DNA of 59,694 nt from Lachnospiraceae bacterium. Its GTDB lineage: Bacteria > Bacillota > Clostridia > Lachnospirales > Lachnospiraceae. A model generated the notes under the pieces. The model made no database searches. It was not told the origin of the DNA and was given only the letters and a program-made list of their open reading frames with translations. The DNA is taken from assembly GCA_017938405.1 (NCBI GenBank), contig JAGBBP010000037.1:1-59694 (forward strand), written 5' to 3'. The position numbers were made by a program, and so were the translations under genes. Shown piece by piece: positions 1 through 6,599 of this stretch (its first letter is position 1; every line of letters starts with the position of its first letter).

Positions 1-47
1 CCATCGAATCCTTCGGGGTTCAAATGGACTTACATTGGTAAGACTGT

Positions 48-133
48 GCCGCAGTGGCGGAACTGGCAGACGCACAGGACTTAAAATCCTGCGGGACTAA
101 TCTCCCGTACCGGTTCGATTCCGGTCTGCGGCA
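48..133 (+). tRNA. tRNA-Leu (TAA)
   Basis: The 86-nt cloverleaf has a 7-bp acceptor stem (GCCGCAG with CTGCGGC), an anticodon stem CAGGA/TCCTG around the loop CTTAAAA (anticodon TAA), a long variable arm typical of class II tRNAs and a GGTTCGATTCC T arm. The discriminator base is A133 and CCA is not encoded. It decodes UUA/UUG leucine codons. Confidence 0.95.
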
Positions 134-168
134 TTTGCAGTTTTACTGCAAACAACTTCATGTTGTGT

Positions 169-242
169 GTACGTGTAGCTCAGCTGGATAGAGCACTTGG
201 CTACGGACCAAGGTGTCGGGAGTTCGAATCTTCTCACGTACA
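169..242 (+). tRNA. tRNA-Arg (ACG)
   Basis: The 74-nt cloverleaf has acceptor stem GTACGTG/CACGTAC, anticodon stem CTTGG/CCAAG and loop CTACGGA, giving anticodon ACG (A34 normally becomes inosine and reads CGN). The T stem uses G-U pairs. CCA is not encoded. It lies 35 nt after tRNA-Leu and was probably co-transcribed, ending at the terminator at 249-288. Its last 13 nt recur downstream at 378-390 and, with changes, at 583-595. Confidence 0.94.
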
Positions 243-248
243 TCGTGT

Positions 249-288
249 AAAAAGAAAGAGATAGGATAAATCCTATCTCTTTCTTTTT
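249..288 (+). terminator. Rho-independent terminator of the tRNA operon
   Basis: A perfect 18-bp inverted repeat (249-266 with 271-288) has a TAAA loop. The 3' arm ends in TTTCTTTTT, so it can act as the U-tract. It directly follows tRNA-Arg. Confidence 0.85.
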
Positions 289-289
289 G

Positions 290-608
290 TTCGAGTCCGG
301 TTCGGACTCGAACAGAGTTCGAAGTCTACACTTCGTTTCGGTCTGCGCAGAACCGAAGTCCACCGGACTTCGTGCGCCTTCTCACGTACATTGTAACCCA
401 AGGCTCGTCTTCGAACGAGTTCGAATTCGTCTTCACTTCGTTACGGTCTGCCCAGGACCAACGTCCACCGGACGTTGTGGGCCGTTTCACGCCGGTCTGC
501 GCAGAACCGAGGGTCTCCGTTTCACTTCGGTCCGCGCAGAACCAAGGGCCCCGGACCTTGTGCACCCCTGGACCTCGTGCGCCTTCTCGCGTATATTGTA
601 ACATGGGT
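290..608. repeat. Degenerate repeat block with tRNA-Arg 3'-end copies
   Basis: No credible gene is seen; overlapping reading frames here lack ribosome sites and are low complexity. The block holds imperfect repeats built around TCTGCGCAGA-type palindromes and short hairpins: 292-310 (8-bp stem, GTT loop), 355-371 (GAAGTCC-ACC-GGACTTC), 460-476 (AACGTCC-ACC-GGACGTT) and 543-560 (CAAGG...CCTTG). The stems differ in sequence but stay paired. A roughly 35-nt direct repeat (365-399 and 571-605) contains the tRNA-Arg 3' terminal sequence. Function is unknown; scars of repeated integration at the tRNA or a REP-like element are both possible. Confidence 0.6.
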
Positions 609-620
609 TTGGAACTCCAA

Positions 621-648
621 AAAAGCCGACAAAAACTTGTCGGCTTTT
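621..648 (-). terminator. Terminator of the ABC-F gene
   Basis: AAAAGCCGACA (621-631) pairs with TGTCGGCTTTT (638-648) around a 6-nt loop. Read on the minus strand it follows the ABC-F stop codon at 669 and ends in TTTT. It is nearly symmetrical and could also work on the plus strand. Confidence 0.75.
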
Positions 649-668
649 CATTATTTCATGGAATGTAG

Positions 669-2222
669 TTACATCTTCGTGGACCACATACTGCAATCCA
701 AGACCTTGGTAGCAAAGTCTTCATAGAACTCCGGTTCGTGGCAGATGAGAAGAATACTTCCCTTATATGCGGTAAGGGCACGCTTTAATTCGTCCTTTGC
801 ATCTACGTCCAGATGGTTGGTCGGCTCGTCCAAAAGGAGCACATTGGTCTCTTTGTTGATGAGCTTACAGAGGCGTACCTTTGCCTGCTCGCCACCGGAG
901 AGAACTCTTACCTGGCTCTCGATATGCTTGGTGGTCAGGCCGCATTTTGCAAGGGCGGAACGAATCTCATACTGGGTAAAGGACGGAAAACTCTGCCAAA
1001 GCTCCTCGATACAGGTGTTATTTTTGGCTCCTGTCATTTCCTGTTCAAAGTAGCCAGGGAACAAATAGTCGCCTAAAGTTACCTTACCGGAAATCGGAGG
1101 GATGATACCGAGAATGCTTTTTAACAGAGTGGTCTTACCGATACCGTTGGCTCCCTTTAGTACAAGCTTTTCTCCACGTTCCATGGAAATGGTGATGGAG
1201 CGGGAAAGCGGTTCATCATAACCGATGACAAGGCCCTCTGTCTGGAAAATGTAACGGCTGGCAGCACGAGCCTCTTTAAAGTGAAATTCCGGCTTCGGAC
1301 GTTCTGCGGCAAGCTCGATAACTTCCATTTTGTCCAGCTTCTTTTGGCGGGACATGGCCATGTTACGGGTTGCAACTCTTGCTTTATTTCTGGCAACGAA
1401 ATCCTTTAATTCGCTGATTTCCTGCTGCTGACGCTTATACGCTGCCTCCAACTGTGCTTTCTTTACGGCGTATACTTCTTCAAACTTGTCGTAATCTCCT
1501 ACATAGCGGGTCAGTTCACCGTTTTCCATATGATAGACTAAATTAATTACGCTGTTTAAGAACGGAATATCATGAGAAATCAAAATAAATGCATTTTCAT
1601 AATCAATCAAATAGCATTTCAACCATTCGATATGTTCCACATCCAGGTAGTTGGTCGGCTCGTCCAAAAGAAGGATGTCCGGTTTTTCTAATAATAATTT
1701 GCCCAATAACACTTTGGTACGCTGTCCACCGGAAAGAGCGGTAACATCTGTATCAAGGCCCATGGCATCCAGTCCGAAAGCATGGGCGATTTCTTCGATT
1801 TTGGTGTCGATAATGTAGAAGTCATGAACATCCAGAATATCCTGAATATTACCGAATTCTTCCATCATACCCGGCAACTCTTCATCGGAAGCCTCGCCCA
1901 TGGCGGCGCAAAGTTCGGTCATACGGGCTTCTACGTCATAGAGAAATTCAAAAGCGGATTTTAATACATCACGAATGGTCATGCCCGGCTGTAATACCGA
2001 GTGCTGGTCCAAGTATCCGACACGCACATCCTTTGCCCATTCGACTTTTCCTTCATCCGGCATCATCTTTCCGGTAATGATGTTTAAGAAGGTGGATTTA
2101 CCTTCACCGTTGGCACCGATTAAGCCTACATGTTCGCCTTTTAAGAGACGAAACGAAACATCCTTTAACAGGGTGCGGTCACCAAAACCGTGATTTAAAT
2201 CCGAAACACTTAAAATACTCAT
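669..2222 (-). CDS. ABC-F family ATP-binding protein
   Basis: A 517-aa soluble protein with two ABC ATPase domains and no membrane segments, as expected for ABC-F proteins, which act on ribosomes (translation factors or antibiotic-resistance proteins) rather than in transport. The first domain shows Walker A GANGEGKST, signature LSGGQ and Walker B ILLLDEPTNYLD; the second shows GANGIGKTT, LSGGEQ and VLLLDEPTNHLD. A charged linker of about 80 residues between them is the region that enters the ribosomal E site in this family. I chose the ATG at 2222, not an upstream in-frame one at 2261, because AAAGGA lies about 10 nt before it and the protein then starts at the conserved beta-strand. It is transcribed away from terC. 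Which subfamily, and whether it gives drug resistance, cannot be told by eye. Confidence 0.92.
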   Translation of the reverse strand: MSILSVSDLNHGFGDRTLLKDVSFRLLKGEHVGLIGANGEGKSTFLNIITGKMMPDEGKVEWAKDVRVGYLDQHSVLQPGMTIRDVLKSAFEFLYDVEARMTELCAAMGEASDEELPGMMEEFGNIQDILDVHDFYIIDTKIEEIAHAFGLDAMGLDTDVTALSGGQRTKVLLGKLLLEKPDILLLDEPTNYLDVEHIEWLKCYLIDYENAFILISHDIPFLNSVINLVYHMENGELTRYVGDYDKFEEVYAVKKAQLEAAYKRQQQEISELKDFVARNKARVATRNMAMSRQKKLDKMEVIELAAERPKPEFHFKEARAASRYIFQTEGLVIGYDEPLSRSITISMERGEKLVLKGANGIGKTTLLKSILGIIPPISGKVTLGDYLFPGYFEQEMTGAKNNTCIEELWQSFPSFTQYEIRSALAKCGLTTKHIESQVRVLSGGEQAKVRLCKLINKETNVLLLDEPTNHLDVDAKDELKRALTAYKGSILLICHEPEFYEDFATKVLDCSMWSTKM

Positions 2223-2375
2223 AAAATAAATATCCTTTCCAATGCCTTGCTTACGGCACAATCGACGTAGTACATAGGCACTAAAACAGTCCTATTATAC
2301 CCGATTTATCCAAGATTTGCAAGCGAAAAAGCAGGAACGGCCTATTTTCTAAGGGGGAGGGAAAAGAAGAACAGA

Positions 2376-2405
2376 GAAAAAGCTGCCGGTGAAGGCAGCT
2401 TTTTC
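2376..2405. terminator. Hairpin with T-tract between divergent genes
   Basis: GAAAAAGCTGCC pairs with GGCAGCTTTTTC around GGTGAA, which has the form of a bidirectional terminator. It sits between two divergently transcribed genes (ABC-F minus, terC-like plus), so no annotated gene obviously ends here. Confidence 0.6.
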
Positions 2406-2427
2406 CATGAGGGGAGTATAAATATTA

Positions 2428-2480
2428 ATAAGGGGTTATAGTGTGTCAAGGACTTAGGGGAATCCTTAACACACCCTTAT
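2428..2480 (+). other. Long imperfect hairpin upstream of the TerC-like gene
   Basis: Nested pairing: ATAAGG (2428-2433) with CCTTAT (2475-2480), GTGTGT (2441-2446) with ACACAC (2469-2474), and AAGGA (2448-2452) with TCCTT (2463-2467), with a single C/A mismatch between the inner helices. It lies about 130 nt before the TerC-like start and could be a leader RNA structure or an operator. The rest of 2223-2613 is AT-rich with no other feature seen. Confidence 0.45.
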
Positions 2481-2613
2481 TCTATTGCATAAGCCTACAA
2501 AAAGCAATTAAAAAAGTATAAACAAAGCGTAAAACAAAATAAACAAGAAAGGATTTCGGGAAGTTGCATATAGTAGAAAGAAGGCATCATAAGAAGTAGA
2601 GTGAGAAGATGTT

Positions 2614-3432
2614 ATGTGGATAATTATTGCATTGGTGACGGATCTGTTTTTGTATGTGTCGGCAGGACAGGATGTTGCACTGGATTTCTTGGGTGGTTAT
2701 TTGATTGAATTAAGTTTGAGTGTGGATAATCTTTTTGTCTTTTTATCAATTTTTTCATCGTTTGGAGTTCCGCAGCAACTGCGACACCGGGTGTTGCATT
2801 ATGGGATTATTGGGGCGGCAGTATTGCGGTTGGTGTTTATTTTGCTCGGTGTAGCTATGGTTTCCCGGTTTGAATGGATTTTGTATATTTTCGGAGCGGT
2901 TTTGGTGGTAAACGGAGTTAAAATGATGGTATCCCATGATGCAAAGGAAAACGGAGCAGAAACTTCCTGGGGAATGCGTCTGGTTCGTAAGTTCATCCCG
3001 GTAACGGAAAACTTTTGCGGGACCTGCTTTTTTGTAAAAAGGAAGAAAAAGGAAACAGACAAAAAGAAGTATCGTTATGCTACACCGTTATTCGTTGTTT
3101 TGGTGGTAGTAGAATTGTCGGATATTATTTTTGCCATCGATTCCGTACCGGCGGTATTTTCGGTTACAACGAATCCAATCATTGTATATACGTCAAATCT
3201 TTTGGCGGTGTTGGGATTACGCCAATTGTACTTTGGCTTGGAAAAGTTGGCAAAACACTTTGTGTATGTGAAGTACGGAGTCGCAACCGTGTTGATTTTT
3301 ACCGGGATAAAGTTGGTGGCGACATTGTTTGGACGGACAATTCCGACATTCGGTTCTATCTGCTTTATCCTGTTTGCATTATCGGTCTGTATGTTTGCCT
3401 CCTTGTTTGCTACAAAAAAAGGAAACGTATAA
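2614..3432 (+). CDS. TerC family integral membrane protein
   Basis: A 272-aa, very hydrophobic protein with about seven membrane segments. It carries the TerC hallmark ELSLSVDNLFVF near residue 35 and the second acidic motif VELSDIIFAIDSVPAV near residue 167, the pair of Asp/Glu-containing helices typical of this family. TerC/Alx/YkoY proteins export manganese or calcium and support metalation of exported proteins, or act in tellurite resistance. Family members usually carry one further N-terminal helix of about 45 residues. Here an in-frame TGA at 2602-2604 lies 10 nt upstream of the ATG, so the protein is naturally short or N-terminally lost. The ribosome site is weak (GAGTGAGAAG). Confidence 0.85.
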   Translation: MWIIIALVTDLFLYVSAGQDVALDFLGGYLIELSLSVDNLFVFLSIFSSFGVPQQLRHRVLHYGIIGAAVLRLVFILLGVAMVSRFEWILYIFGAVLVVNGVKMMVSHDAKENGAETSWGMRLVRKFIPVTENFCGTCFFVKRKKKETDKKKYRYATPLFVVLVVVELSDIIFAIDSVPAVFSVTTNPIIVYTSNLLAVLGLRQLYFGLEKLAKHFVYVKYGVATVLIFTGIKLVATLFGRTIPTFGSICFILFALSVCMFASLFATKKGNV

Positions 3433-3498
3433 ATCAAGTGCTTCTGCAAATACTATGTCCTGTAACCGATAACCAAGTGTTCCTTAGGAGGTAGCAAT

Positions 3499-3711
3499 AT
3501 GTCTTATAATAATGAGAATACTCAGAACAATGCAAAGAACAACACCCAGAACAACGCTCAGAACGGTGGTATGAAGAACAACACCCAGAATACCACTCAT
3601 GGCGGTGTAAGCAACAATACCCAGAATAACAGCCAGAACAACGCGCAGAACAATACCCAGAACTGCCGTAACTGTGCTCGTAACGCAAGCAGAAACGAAA
3701 GCAATCGTTAG
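3499..3711 (+). CDS. Small Asn/Gln-rich low-complexity protein
   Basis: A 70-aa protein preceded by a strong ribosome site (AGGAGG, 6 nt before the ATG). It is built of repeats on the pattern N-N-T/A-Q-N, is about half Asn plus Gln, and ends in a basic tail with CRNCARNASRN. No membrane segment or signal peptide is seen. The composition resembles prion-like or spore-coat-like low-complexity proteins, but I know no assigned function. It is followed by a terminator at 3724-3766, so it looks like a single-gene unit or the tail of the terC transcript (67 nt gap). Confidence 0.7.
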   Translation: MSYNNENTQNNAKNNTQNNAQNGGMKNNTQNTTHGGVSNNTQNNSQNNAQNNTQNCRNCARNASRNESNR

Positions 3712-3723
3712 TTTTTAGCCGGG

Positions 3724-3766
3724 GCGGGGCTTCCACAGAAATGCGGAAGTCTCGCTCTTGCTTTTT
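3724..3766 (+). terminator. Terminator after the Asn-rich gene
   Basis: GCGGGGCTTCC (3724-3734) pairs with GGAAGTCTCGC (3745-3755), including G-U pairs, followed by TCTTGCTTTTT. Confidence 0.75.
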
Positions 3767-3780
3767 GGGTGACCAATCAT

Positions 3781-3963
3781 AAGTCATCACATACTTTAAT
3801 TGGATGTTTGCATGTCGCAACGCTCCGTCAAACTTCCTCCAAGAACGACTAGGACGCTCGGGGGCGGCCTCGCGCCCAGTCTTTTCTAGGAGGTGATTTC
3901 GACTGCGCTAAGTACGCGACCCTTCGGGAAAAGCAAACACTCAATTAAAGTATGTGATGACTT
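3781..3963 (+). ncRNA. Candidate structured RNA with 22-bp closing inverted repeat
   Basis: A 183-nt gene-free element is closed by a perfect 22-bp inverted repeat (3781-3802 with 3942-3963). Nested inside are GTTTGC/GCAAAC (3806-3811, 3933-3938), GTCGC/GCGAC (3814-3818, 3916-3920), CCTCC/GGAGG (3836-3840, 3889-3893), GACT/AGTC (3847-3850, 3878-3881), GGGCG/CGCCC (3862-3866, 3873-3877) and a CCC-TTC-GGG hairpin near 3920. On the plus strand the closing stem is followed by TTTTG. The element contains AGGAGGTGAT (3888-3897), a full match to the 16S anti-SD, with no start codon after it. It may be a known clostridial class such as raiA RNA, or a small non-autonomous mobile element. 3964-4130 shows nothing else recognisable. 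Confidence 0.6.
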
Positions 3964-4130
3964 TTGTATTACTACATGCATAAAAAGCAAGAGCTCGGCA
4001 TGACCGAATTACTATAGATTCCTGTGGTAGCCCGATGGAGAGAGAAGAATATAAGGAGCATCTTTCTCAGGGATAGACATTTATTAGTAGGTCGAGTAAA
4101 ATAAGAAAAAAGTAAATATTTTTTTGTTTT

Positions 4131-4158
4131 TGAAATAAATTTCCCCTCGTACGACGTC
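4131..4158 (+). promoter_or_regulatory. Putative ECF-sigma autoregulatory promoter
   Basis: TGAAAT (4131-4136) and CGTC (4155-4158, in CGTCTAAT) resemble the -35 and -10 of SigW/SigV-type ECF promoters, but with an 18-bp spacer, 1-2 longer than usual. It lies just before the ECF sigma gene, which fits autoregulation. The start of transcription would fall almost on the ribosome site. Confidence 0.5.
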
Positions 4159-4177
4159 TAATAGGTGAAAGGAGGTA

Positions 4178-4663
4178 ATGGGAGTGAAGAAAGAGGAATT
4201 TACATATCGTGTGGAAGCTATACGGGGACAGTTGTATAAAACCGCTATGTTGTATCTGGGAAGTCATGCCCAGGCGGTGGATGCGCTTGACGAAGCGATT
4301 TATAAGGGCCTGTGCGGATATAAAAAGCTTCGGAAGCAGGAGTTTTTTACCACCTGGATGACGCGGATTTTAATCAATGAATGCAACAACGAATTGCGGA
4401 GAAGAAAACGTACCTGTCCTTTGGAGGAACTCCCGGAAACTGCGGTGGAGGAGTTTGATTCCTTGCCGTTAAAGGAGGCCCTGCAGAAGCTTCCGAAGGA
4501 GTTAAAGGATGTGGTGGTATTGCGGTATTTCTCGGGATTTACTTTGGCAGAGACGGCGGAGCTATTAAAGATTCCGCAGGGAACCGCAGCAACGAGACAA
4601 CGGAAGGCGTTACAAGTATTACGTCTGGAATTAGGGGAGGAGGAAGCGTATGAACAGAAATGA
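4178..4663 (+). CDS. ECF-type RNA polymerase sigma factor
   Basis: A 161-aa sigma-70 family protein with region 2 (about residues 10-75) and region 4 (about 105-155, HTH around FTLAETAELLKIPQGTAATRQRKAL). It would direct RNA polymerase to a small stress regulon. The ATG at 4178 is only 2-3 nt from GGAGG (4171-4175); a GTG at 4184 has a normal 8-nt spacing and may be the true start. The stop overlaps the next gene by 14 nt, so sigma and anti-sigma are translationally coupled. A likely own promoter lies at 4131-4158. Confidence 0.88.
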   Translation: MGVKKEEFTYRVEAIRGQLYKTAMLYLGSHAQAVDALDEAIYKGLCGYKKLRKQEFFTTWMTRILINECNNELRRRKRTCPLEELPETAVEEFDSLPLKEALQKLPKELKDVVVLRYFSGFTLAETAELLKIPQGTAATRQRKALQVLRLELGEEEAYEQK

Positions 4664-6068
4664 TGAGTTTACGGAATGGATGAAGGAACTGGAGGAAAGT
4701 GTACCGGAGGTGGATGCGTCTATCAAGCGAGGGTGCAGAAGAAAGTTGCGGAAGCAGTTGTTGTATCAGCCGCTTATGAGCCTGGCAGCTCTTTTTGCGG
4801 TATTTGTATTGGCGGTGAATTTGTGTGCACCGGTGGCGAAGGCTTGTGCGAATATTCCTTTTTTGAAGGAGCTGACAAAGGCGGTTGCTTTTTCGAAATC
4901 TTTAAGAACCGCATTGGAGAATGATTATATCCAGGAAGTAAATCTGAGTCAAACCAAGGATGGTGTGACGGTTGAGATTACCTCCATGATGGTGGATCAC
5001 CGGAAACTTACGGTGTTTTACCGGGTGGAATCGGAGCAATATGACAGACTGCAGATTAACTGCATTGTGCCGGATGATTGGGAAAACGGTCGGAGTTACG
5101 GGGCCAATATTTCAAATTTTTATAATTGGAATGCGGGCGAATCTGCCGGAGAAATTCAATATGCGGCGATTGATTTCTTTACGGAAGAACAGCCGCCGGA
5201 ATCGTTACCGTTCCATATGACAGTGTGGAATGATGATGCGTATTTGGAAGATGTGCAGGCCGGTGTGGTTCAAAAAGGTGATGACGCCATGGGATGGGAC
5301 GAGCAGGCATGTAAGTATGCTATCGCAGAATTTGAGTTTACCCTGGAGCCGGACTGGACAAAGATACCGGAGGAAAAAGAATACAAAGTAAATCAAGAGA
5401 TAGAACTGGACGGGCAGAAGTTTACAATAAGGAACATTGAAGTGTATCCGACCTATATGGATGTGAATATAGAGGCGGCAGAAGAGAATACGGCATTTCC
5501 GACATATTTACACTTTTATGCAGAAAATGAGAAAGGGGAACTGTTTCGAGACGGTTGCGTCGGAGGATGCAACAGCGGCAGATTAACCAGGGAATTTTCG
5601 GTACGTGCGGAAAGCTCTTACTTTTATGAGGGAAAGATAGCAAGACTGGTAATAACCGGAGCGGAATGGCTGGAACAAGGAAAAGAACGTGCCTATATCA
5701 ACCTGAACACCGGAGAGACAAAGAATCTTCCGGAAAATGATACTCTAAAGGGAATTCGCAAAGAGGGTGAAACGGTTTATCTGGATTTTGAACAGAAATA
5801 TATGATGCGAATGGATGAGGAGACCGGTGACCCGTTCGGAAAAACATTTGCCATATGTCCGCCTGTACTGTATTATGATGCGGAAGATAAAATATACATT
5901 GGAGAAATCAGATGGGATTGGGATTGGGATGAAAACGGTAATTTGCTTGGAGAGAGTGGAGAATACGAATGGACGTTGAAAGAATATCCTTATGAGGAAG
6001 TATGGTTGGAGAATTTTTATTCAAGCTCATGGCAGGCGGATAAAGAGATATCCGTAAAAATAAAGTAA
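4650..6068 (+). CDS. DUF4179 domain protein, probable anti-sigma factor
   Basis: A 472-aa protein with a short cytoplasmic N-terminus (about 38 residues, highly charged), one membrane helix around residues 42-62, then the DUF4179-type region and a long beta-rich extracellular domain. This layout and the 14-nt overlap with the ECF sigma gene are typical of membrane anti-sigma factors of the SigV/RsiV-like type in Firmicutes, which hold the sigma factor until a surface signal. The ligand is unknown. The last 100 residues are rich in acidic and Trp residues. A terminator follows at 6108-6143. Confidence 0.8.
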   Translation: MNRNDEFTEWMKELEESVPEVDASIKRGCRRKLRKQLLYQPLMSLAALFAVFVLAVNLCAPVAKACANIPFLKELTKAVAFSKSLRTALENDYIQEVNLSQTKDGVTVEITSMMVDHRKLTVFYRVESEQYDRLQINCIVPDDWENGRSYGANISNFYNWNAGESAGEIQYAAIDFFTEEQPPESLPFHMTVWNDDAYLEDVQAGVVQKGDDAMGWDEQACKYAIAEFEFTLEPDWTKIPEEKEYKVNQEIELDGQKFTIRNIEVYPTYMDVNIEAAEENTAFPTYLHFYAENEKGELFRDGCVGGCNSGRLTREFSVRAESSYFYEGKIARLVITGAEWLEQGKERAYINLNTGETKNLPENDTLKGIRKEGETVYLDFEQKYMMRMDEETGDPFGKTFAICPPVLYYDAEDKIYIGEIRWDWDWDENGNLLGESGEYEWTLKEYPYEEVWLENFYSSSWQADKEISVKIK

Positions 6069-6107
6069 TACATCAGCGAAGTCTGAGGCTGAGTATACTA
6101 GGAAGAG

Positions 6108-6143
6108 AAAACGGTGTATCCCGGTAAGGGTACATCGTTTTTT
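6108..6143 (+). terminator. Terminator of the sigma/anti-sigma operon
   Basis: AAAACGGTGTA (6108-6118) pairs with TACATCGTTTT (6131-6141) with one G-U pair; the inner CCC/GGG extends the stem and TTTTTT follows. Confidence 0.8.
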
Positions 6144-6225
6144 CTTGTCATAAACAAAACCGGAGTTTTTTCATATACTATAGCAGGGAATTGTTTCCCT
6201 AAATACCCGAAAGGAGGCAGATAAA

Positions 6226-6525
6226 ATGTACCGCTATGTAATAACCTTGGGCGAATTAAAAAAGTTGCAGACGAAAGGGAATGTGCGGCTGGTGGATGTA
6301 AGGGAGCCGGAAAGCTATACAAAAGGGCATATTCCGGGGGCAGAGTCGGTTCCGTATTCGGAGGAGCAGACGTTTTTGGAGAAGTTTCAAAAAACAGGAG
6401 TGATTGTGGTGTGTTGTGACCGGGGGAATTTAAGCGCAAAGGTTACTCTGCGGATGCGTAAGGGGGGATATCCGGCCTACAGTCTTGCGGGAGGCTATGA
6501 AGGATACAAGCGTTTTCAAAAATAG
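6226..6525 (+). CDS. Rhodanese-like domain protein
   Basis: A 99-aa single rhodanese domain. It has the conserved VDVREPESYTKGHIPGA segment (residues 23-39) and an active-site loop CDRGNLSA with Cys64, plus the closing GGYEGYKRF motif. Rhodanese domains carry sulfur as a persulfide on the loop cysteine; the size is normal for a stand-alone domain. The ribosome site AAAGGAGG is 8-9 nt before the ATG. It stands alone between a terminator and the methyltransferase gene, so the sulfur acceptor cannot be inferred. Confidence 0.85.
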   Translation: MYRYVITLGELKKLQTKGNVRLVDVREPESYTKGHIPGAESVPYSEEQTFLEKFQKTGVIVVCCDRGNLSAKVTLRMRKGGYPAYSLAGGYEGYKRFQK

Positions 6526-6599
6526 AGTTTCTTTTTTTGACCGAGTATGTTAAGATGGTACAGAAGCATCATTTTGATACGGTCAGAAAGGACAATGGA

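Noticed and set aside
1..47. TTCAAAT near a GGGG run, like a T arm of another tRNA
   Set aside because: The flanking bases do not pair as a T stem and no acceptor or anticodon arm fits.
290..608. CRISPR array
   Set aside because: Repeats are imperfect, unequal in spacing and not separated by unique spacers; no cas genes are near.
287..726. Several overlapping ORFs of 69-104 codons on both strands
   Set aside because: They all translate the same palindromic repeat block and terminator, without ribosome sites.
2411..2480. GGGGAGTA upstream of terC as the start of a yybP-ykoY manganese riboswitch
   Set aside because: The conserved second half and the closing CUACCCC-type strand are not present; the region folds as another hairpin.
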